A stretch of DNA of 36,165 nucleotides from an uncultured bacterium. Lineage in GTDB: Bacteria > Planctomycetota > Phycisphaerae > Phycisphaerales > UBA1924. The notes under the pieces are model-generated. The model saw only the letters and a program-made list of their open reading frames with translations. It had not been told where the DNA came from and ran no database searches. The position numbers were made by a program, and so were the translations under genes. Below are positions 32,688 to 36,165 of the stretch, one piece after another; within the stretch, counting starts at the first letter, position 1; each line of letters opens with the position of its first letter. The stretch spans positions 1 to 36,165 of the forward strand of contig CAJXXI010000004.1 in the NCBI GenBank assembly GCA_913062615.1, written 5' to 3'.

Positions 32688-32744
32688 GTGGTGAGATGTG
32701 GTATGCTCTGTGGCAGTCAGCATTTATTCAAAAGGAGTTTGGTT

Positions 32745-34778
32745 ATGTATAAGTTTGTTTTCTTGGTTGGAGTGTGTCTTGCATCACAAAGTGTGGTTGC
32801 GATGCAATCAGACCCATGTGCACCCTCAGAGATTTCGGCTATCGAGCTTTCGAGTGGCTCGCCGGTTTTTCTAGCATCGTCCGCGTCGGTTGGATTGGTG
32901 GCTCAGGCGAACGGAGAGATTATGATTTATGATCTCTCGAATGGTCGGCTGGACCGTGTGGGTGAGATAGTGCGTCCTGTTGTGTCTGAGATTGTTTTTT
33001 ACAATGATGTCGCGTTCGTGATGTATGAAAACGACACGCAGCTTGAAGTGATTGATTTTTCGGTTCCGGCGAACGCCAATGTGTTGGGGACTCTTGATTA
33101 TCCATCAGGGGTGTTCGATATTGTGCTTGACGGTTCAAAACTTTTCGCGGCACTCGGGGCTGGCGGAATGGAGATACTTGATGTCACAGATCCCGCGAAC
33201 CTACAGGTTGTGGGTTCGATTACGAACGAGGACATCAATCATGTCAGTGCAAGTTCTGGCAAGCTGATGGCTGCTGTTCTTGGGGAGAATGACCAGCGGA
33301 CGAATTTCGTTTACGATGTGACCGATCCTGCGAGTGTAACAGTATTTGCTGACAATGTTCCGGGTGGATTCCTCGTGAATAATGTCGTCGTCAATGAGTT
33401 TTCCAAAGGGCGAGTGATTTATGGGCTCGATGGGGCAAAGCTTTCCGTTGATTGGCCTGGCAAAAACGGAACTTATTATGAATCAACGCGTGCGGGCGAT
33501 GTGCTCTGGCATGGTGTTGAGACCACTAATGATCAGTCTCCGGTCTCCTCTAATCTGCGGGCTCGTCGGTTTAACACAGATGCGTATCCCTACTCCACTT
33601 CTGTTGGATATTGGTCCTTGGGCATCCAAGAGAACGGTCTGATTGTTGGTCCATCCGACGCTGGCGCACTCGTCGCGAATACAAGTAATCTTTGGTTGAT
33701 CAATATCGATGAGGGCGTGATCGATCGTCAGCCTTTGGGAGGTGGGGCGGTCATGAATGGCGACGATCTCATTGTTACATGGGCTTCTGGGGTTCGGAAA
33801 TATGACCTGAGTGACCCTGAAAACCCAGTGCTGGCCGATGCCTTTGAGTGGGTGAATCAAGAGTTCAAGGCGGGAGAGGTTTTTCTGAGTGACGGGCTTT
33901 TCTTTGTACAAGGTGTGTACCAAAATGGATGGAACTTCCCCAGTGGGCTCATAGTTTATGATGCACAAACGCTTGAGGATGTTTTTAGCTCGGGCGGATT
34001 TAACGGAAACAGCTCGTTTGCCAGTCACAGAAGAAGGATCGCAGTCGGGGGGGACTGGGGCTCTGGTTATTACGAAATCGATGATGAAAACGAAGTCGTT
34101 TTGTTGGGCGATACATCTGCAGTTGATTTCAGCTATCGCACAGCGATGCATGGTGACTTGCTTGTTTCGTTAAGTTATTCAGGAGACCTTGCGGTGTACG
34201 ATCTTTCTGATCCGGACGCGATCACTGAGATCGGCGAGCTTCAATCGGCCACGTCTTCCAATAAAAATGTTGTGATGATTTCTCAGGGCGCGGCCGTGGT
34301 TACGGATAGTTCTGCGATCAAGTTTATTGATCTCTCTGATCCAACGAACCCTGTTCAGATTGATCAGATTGATTATGTAGGCGGTGGCCGGCCCTACATT
34401 AGTTTTAGTGATGGGCTCTTGGGTGTGTCCCGATTTGTAGACGATGTCAATGAGTACCTTGTGTATGATGTCACCAATGTACAGGACATCAGACTTGTCG
34501 AAGAGTTTCAGATTGATGGAGCGGGCGGTCCAAACGGGTTGACTATTCACGGCTCGAAGCGAGTGATATCGGGGCGGACCGTTCGTGTGTTCGAGTCGTG
34601 CTTTGCACCTTGCGATGCTGATTTTACTGGTGATGGCGTGATCGATTTCTTTGATGTTGATGTGTTCTTGGAAGCACTGGTCAACAACGATTCTTCGGCT
34701 GATCTGACCGGGGAAGGTGTCTTTGACTTCTTCGATGTTTCTGTGTTCCTACAGGCATTCGCTGCGGGTTGTCCGTAA
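32745..34778 (+). CDS. Secreted LVIVD-repeat beta-propeller protein with dockerin-like tail
   Basis: ATG 32745 (677 residues) follows AAAAGGAG; the ORF-track start at 32661 lies in the tandem repeat. A signal peptide (KFVFLVGVCLASQSVVA|M) leads into many LVIVD-type blades with the phrase 'D-x-S/T-D-P-x-N-P/L-x-x-V/I' (ILDVTDPANLQVVG, KYDLSDPENPVLAD, VYDLSDPDAITEIGE, FIDLSDPTNPVQID). Such repeats fold as surface propellers. The tail (DFTGDGVIDFFDVDVFL and DLTGEGVFDFFDVSVFLQ) ends AAGCP but differs from the others by D-for-N changes and an E in the second loop. The body is AT-richer than its neighbours. It probably acts at the cell surface or is secreted. Confidence 0.85.
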   Translation: MYKFVFLVGVCLASQSVVAMQSDPCAPSEISAIELSSGSPVFLASSASVGLVAQANGEIMIYDLSNGRLDRVGEIVRPVVSEIVFYNDVAFVMYENDTQLEVIDFSVPANANVLGTLDYPSGVFDIVLDGSKLFAALGAGGMEILDVTDPANLQVVGSITNEDINHVSASSGKLMAAVLGENDQRTNFVYDVTDPASVTVFADNVPGGFLVNNVVVNEFSKGRVIYGLDGAKLSVDWPGKNGTYYESTRAGDVLWHGVETTNDQSPVSSNLRARRFNTDAYPYSTSVGYWSLGIQENGLIVGPSDAGALVANTSNLWLINIDEGVIDRQPLGGGAVMNGDDLIVTWASGVRKYDLSDPENPVLADAFEWVNQEFKAGEVFLSDGLFFVQGVYQNGWNFPSGLIVYDAQTLEDVFSSGGFNGNSSFASHRRRIAVGGDWGSGYYEIDDENEVVLLGDTSAVDFSYRTAMHGDLLVSLSYSGDLAVYDLSDPDAITEIGELQSATSSNKNVVMISQGAAVVTDSSAIKFIDLSDPTNPVQIDQIDYVGGGRPYISFSDGLLGVSRFVDDVNEYLVYDVTNVQDIRLVEEFQIDGAGGPNGLTIHGSKRVISGRTVRVFESCFAPCDADFTGDGVIDFFDVDVFLEALVNNDSSADLTGEGVFDFFDVSVFLQAFAAGCP

Positions 34779-34812
34779 GTGGTACAGCGGGATTGGTAGA
34801 GAAGAGTTTAAT

Positions 34813-34845
34813 AAAAAAGGCCGACCCGGAAATGGGTCGGCCTTT
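34813..34845. terminator. Bidirectional terminator between convergent genes
   Basis: A 12-bp stem AAAGGCCGACCC/GGGTCGGCCTTT with a GGAAAT loop is preceded by an A-run (minus-strand T-run). It serves the LVIVD gene and the convergent subtilase gene. Confidence 0.9.
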
Positions 34846-34873
34846 GTTTATGAGACGGGTCGTTACTGAGAAG

Positions 34874-36165
34874 TTATGGGCACCCGGCGTTGAAGGTGCT
34901 CAAGAAGGCCGAGATATCAAAGAAGTTAAACAGCCCGTCGTCGTTCAGATCGGCACCCGGGTCGCTTGCGCTGAACGCGGAGAGGAATGCCGAGACATCG
35001 AAGAAGTTCAACACGCCGAACGGTTCGGCGAGGTCTGCGTCATTGCAGCCGCCCGAGAGTTGATCGACGCCGACATAGATGTTGTCGATGTGGAACGCGC
35101 CGGTGGTTGATGCGCTGATCCGCAAACGCATCTCGGCGATCGCGATCGCGGTGAAGGGGACATCGATTTCGATGAGCTGGGCGTTGGTTGTCAGGTCTGC
35201 GCCGGTGATGGTGGCAGCGGGTATCCAGTCTTCGACGATATTGAGGACCTCGATGCTCAGCTCATCAGCTGGAGAAACCGATCCATCGGTCCACGCATCG
35301 AAGCGGATGAACGCCGGGACAACCCCGAACTGGTCGAGCGGGATATCACGTGATTCGATCAGGTCTCCGTCGGTGAGTTGTGCAGATAGGTTGTTCGAGG
35401 CGATCGATACGACGGCGCCTTGGACATCATCCCAGCGGGCACCTGAGATCATTGAGGACTCGAAGTTGTCCTCAAGCGGTGCGGTTGAATCGGCGAGGAG
35501 GTTGATGGAGAACGAGTCGATCATCCATGTGTCCGAAGCATCGGAGCCATTGGCAGCGAACCGGATCTTTGTGCCGTGCCATTCGTAATCGTTTGGCAGG
35601 ACGATCTCGTAGGAGACGAACTCTGAGCCGACGAGCCCTTGCCCGGAGATCGACACGAGTGTGGTCCATGTGTCGGGGAGGGTTTCTGGATTTTCTAGGT
35701 ATTGAACATCGAACGTTTCGCCCGGCTCGATGCTTGATGCTTTGAGATCAAACCCGAGGACAATATCACCAAAGAGCGAACGCCCCGCGAGGGCAACGGT
35801 TTCGAGGACATCGGTTTGGTTGAGTTCGAGCACGCTTGTGCCATTGGGCGCGTCGGGCGCCGTGGTTGTCTGGACACTGCCTGATGTCGCGACGAATACG
35901 TCTTGCCATGCGATCGATTCGAATGACTCGGCGATCGGTGTTTGGATCGGGCGGACATACGCCTGGGCGAGCTCGATCGCTTTTCGTGTGTTGACGCGTC
36001 CGCGTCCGAAGTGATCGTCGCGACCCGTTGCGCCCAGGTCATCGACGCTGTTGTAGAGGATGTGCTGGACATCGTCGCCGTTGAACTCTGGGTTGACGGC
36101 ATAGATCATCGCGCCGACGCCTGCAGCGATCGGTGATGCGTAGCTTGTGCCCGAGCCGTTGCCGT
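34874..36165 (-). CDS. Subtilase (S8 family) C-terminal part with dockerin-like tail; start beyond the window
   Basis: The minus-strand frame is open to the right edge, so the ORF-track start at 36109 is internal. At the edge the frame reads GNGSGTSYASPIAAGVGAMIY, the subtilisin motif with the catalytic serine; the Asp and His motifs must lie outside. The catalytic domain ends near GRGRVNTRKAIELAQAY. Two beta-sandwich-like modules follow (each with WMIDSFSINLL or FHIDNIYVGVDQL phrases typical of jelly-roll or P-domain-like modules). The tail ends DLNDDGLFNFFDISAFLSTFNAGCP, the same twin EF-hand sorting/docking tail as three neighbours. This is a secreted serine protease; the substrate is unknown. 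Confidence 0.9.
   Translation of the reverse strand, partial: GNGSGTSYASPIAAGVGAMIYAVNPEFNGDDVQHILYNSVDDLGATGRDDHFGRGRVNTRKAIELAQAYVRPIQTPIAESFESIAWQDVFVATSGSVQTTTAPDAPNGTSVLELNQTDVLETVALAGRSLFGDIVLGFDLKASSIEPGETFDVQYLENPETLPDTWTTLVSISGQGLVGSEFVSYEIVLPNDYEWHGTKIRFAANGSDASDTWMIDSFSINLLADSTAPLEDNFESSMISGARWDDVQGAVVSIASNNLSAQLTDGDLIESRDIPLDQFGVVPAFIRFDAWTDGSVSPADELSIEVLNIVEDWIPAATITGADLTTNAQLIEIDVPFTAIAIAEMRLRISASTTGAFHIDNIYVGVDQLSGGCNDADLAEPFGVLNFFDVSAFLSAFSASDPGADLNDDGLFNFFDISAFLSTFNAGCP

Noticed and set aside
32656-32707. CRISPR-like short repeat array
   Set aside because: Units are contiguous 10-mers without spacers, and no cas genes are nearby.

Overview
The window reads like a chromosomal segment of a marine Phycisphaerae-type planctomycete. 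This is inference. The evidence is: four secreted proteins ending in a twin EF-hand (dockerin-like) tail with the FFDVSAFL...AAGCP signature; two type II pseudopilin-like proteins with the planctomycete-style FVDG(S/H)A motif; a PEP-CTERM-like cupredoxin; and a ClpC with a UVR-type middle domain. The coding sequence is mostly moderately GC-rich. Two small cassettes look clearly AT-richer by eye (composition not computed).

Layout. 1-2.5 kb: the 3' end of sucD, then a solo REP-associated transposase gene (RAYT) bracketed by two inverted copies of one REP-like hairpin, then a convergent secreted amidohydrolase. 2.8-5.1 kb: a membrane CHASE hybrid histidine kinase. 5.2-7.6 kb: a probable redox/electrophile regulon (MarR, flavodoxin-like protein, pirin, SnoaL-like protein) with three copies of one 16-bp palindrome, one before marR and two before pirin. 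7.65-7.96 kb: a detached duplicate of the 3' end of dinB. 8.1-10.7 kb: cassette A (secreted membrane-anchored protein, 8-Cys secreted peptide, MauE/DoxX-like membrane protein, pseudopilin). 10.7-14.3 kb: intact dinB, a membrane-anchored unknown protein and an FHA-GAF histidine kinase, tightly packed on the minus strand. 14.5-20.3 kb: cupredoxin, holA, lipoprotein, recR and rpoN. 20.3-22.8 kb: cassette B (MauE/DoxX-like protein, 6-Cys secreted peptide, membrane-anchored protein, pseudopilin), a shuffled paralogue of cassette A. 22.8-29.4 kb: ABC-2 permease and clpC (minus), dihydrolipoyl dehydrogenase (plus). 29.5-36.2 kb: exported proteins: a metzincin-like protein whose catalytic Glu is Gln, a coupled pair of beta-propeller-like proteins, an LVIVD-repeat protein, and the C-terminal part of a subtilase. 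All but one carry the same dockerin-like tail.

The strongest candidate for an undescribed system is the pair of paralogous cassettes A and B. Each encodes one small, even-Cys, signal-peptide-bearing protein, one MauE-like membrane protein with a CGC motif, one membrane-anchored protein of unknown fold, and a terminal pseudopilin. This is suggestive of an exported disulfide-rich product matured by a MauE-type thiol system and linked to a pseudopilus-like structure. Cassette A lies between two directly repeated dinB 3' ends, a trace of how it was inserted. The second candidate is the tail-sharing surface protein cluster at the right end.
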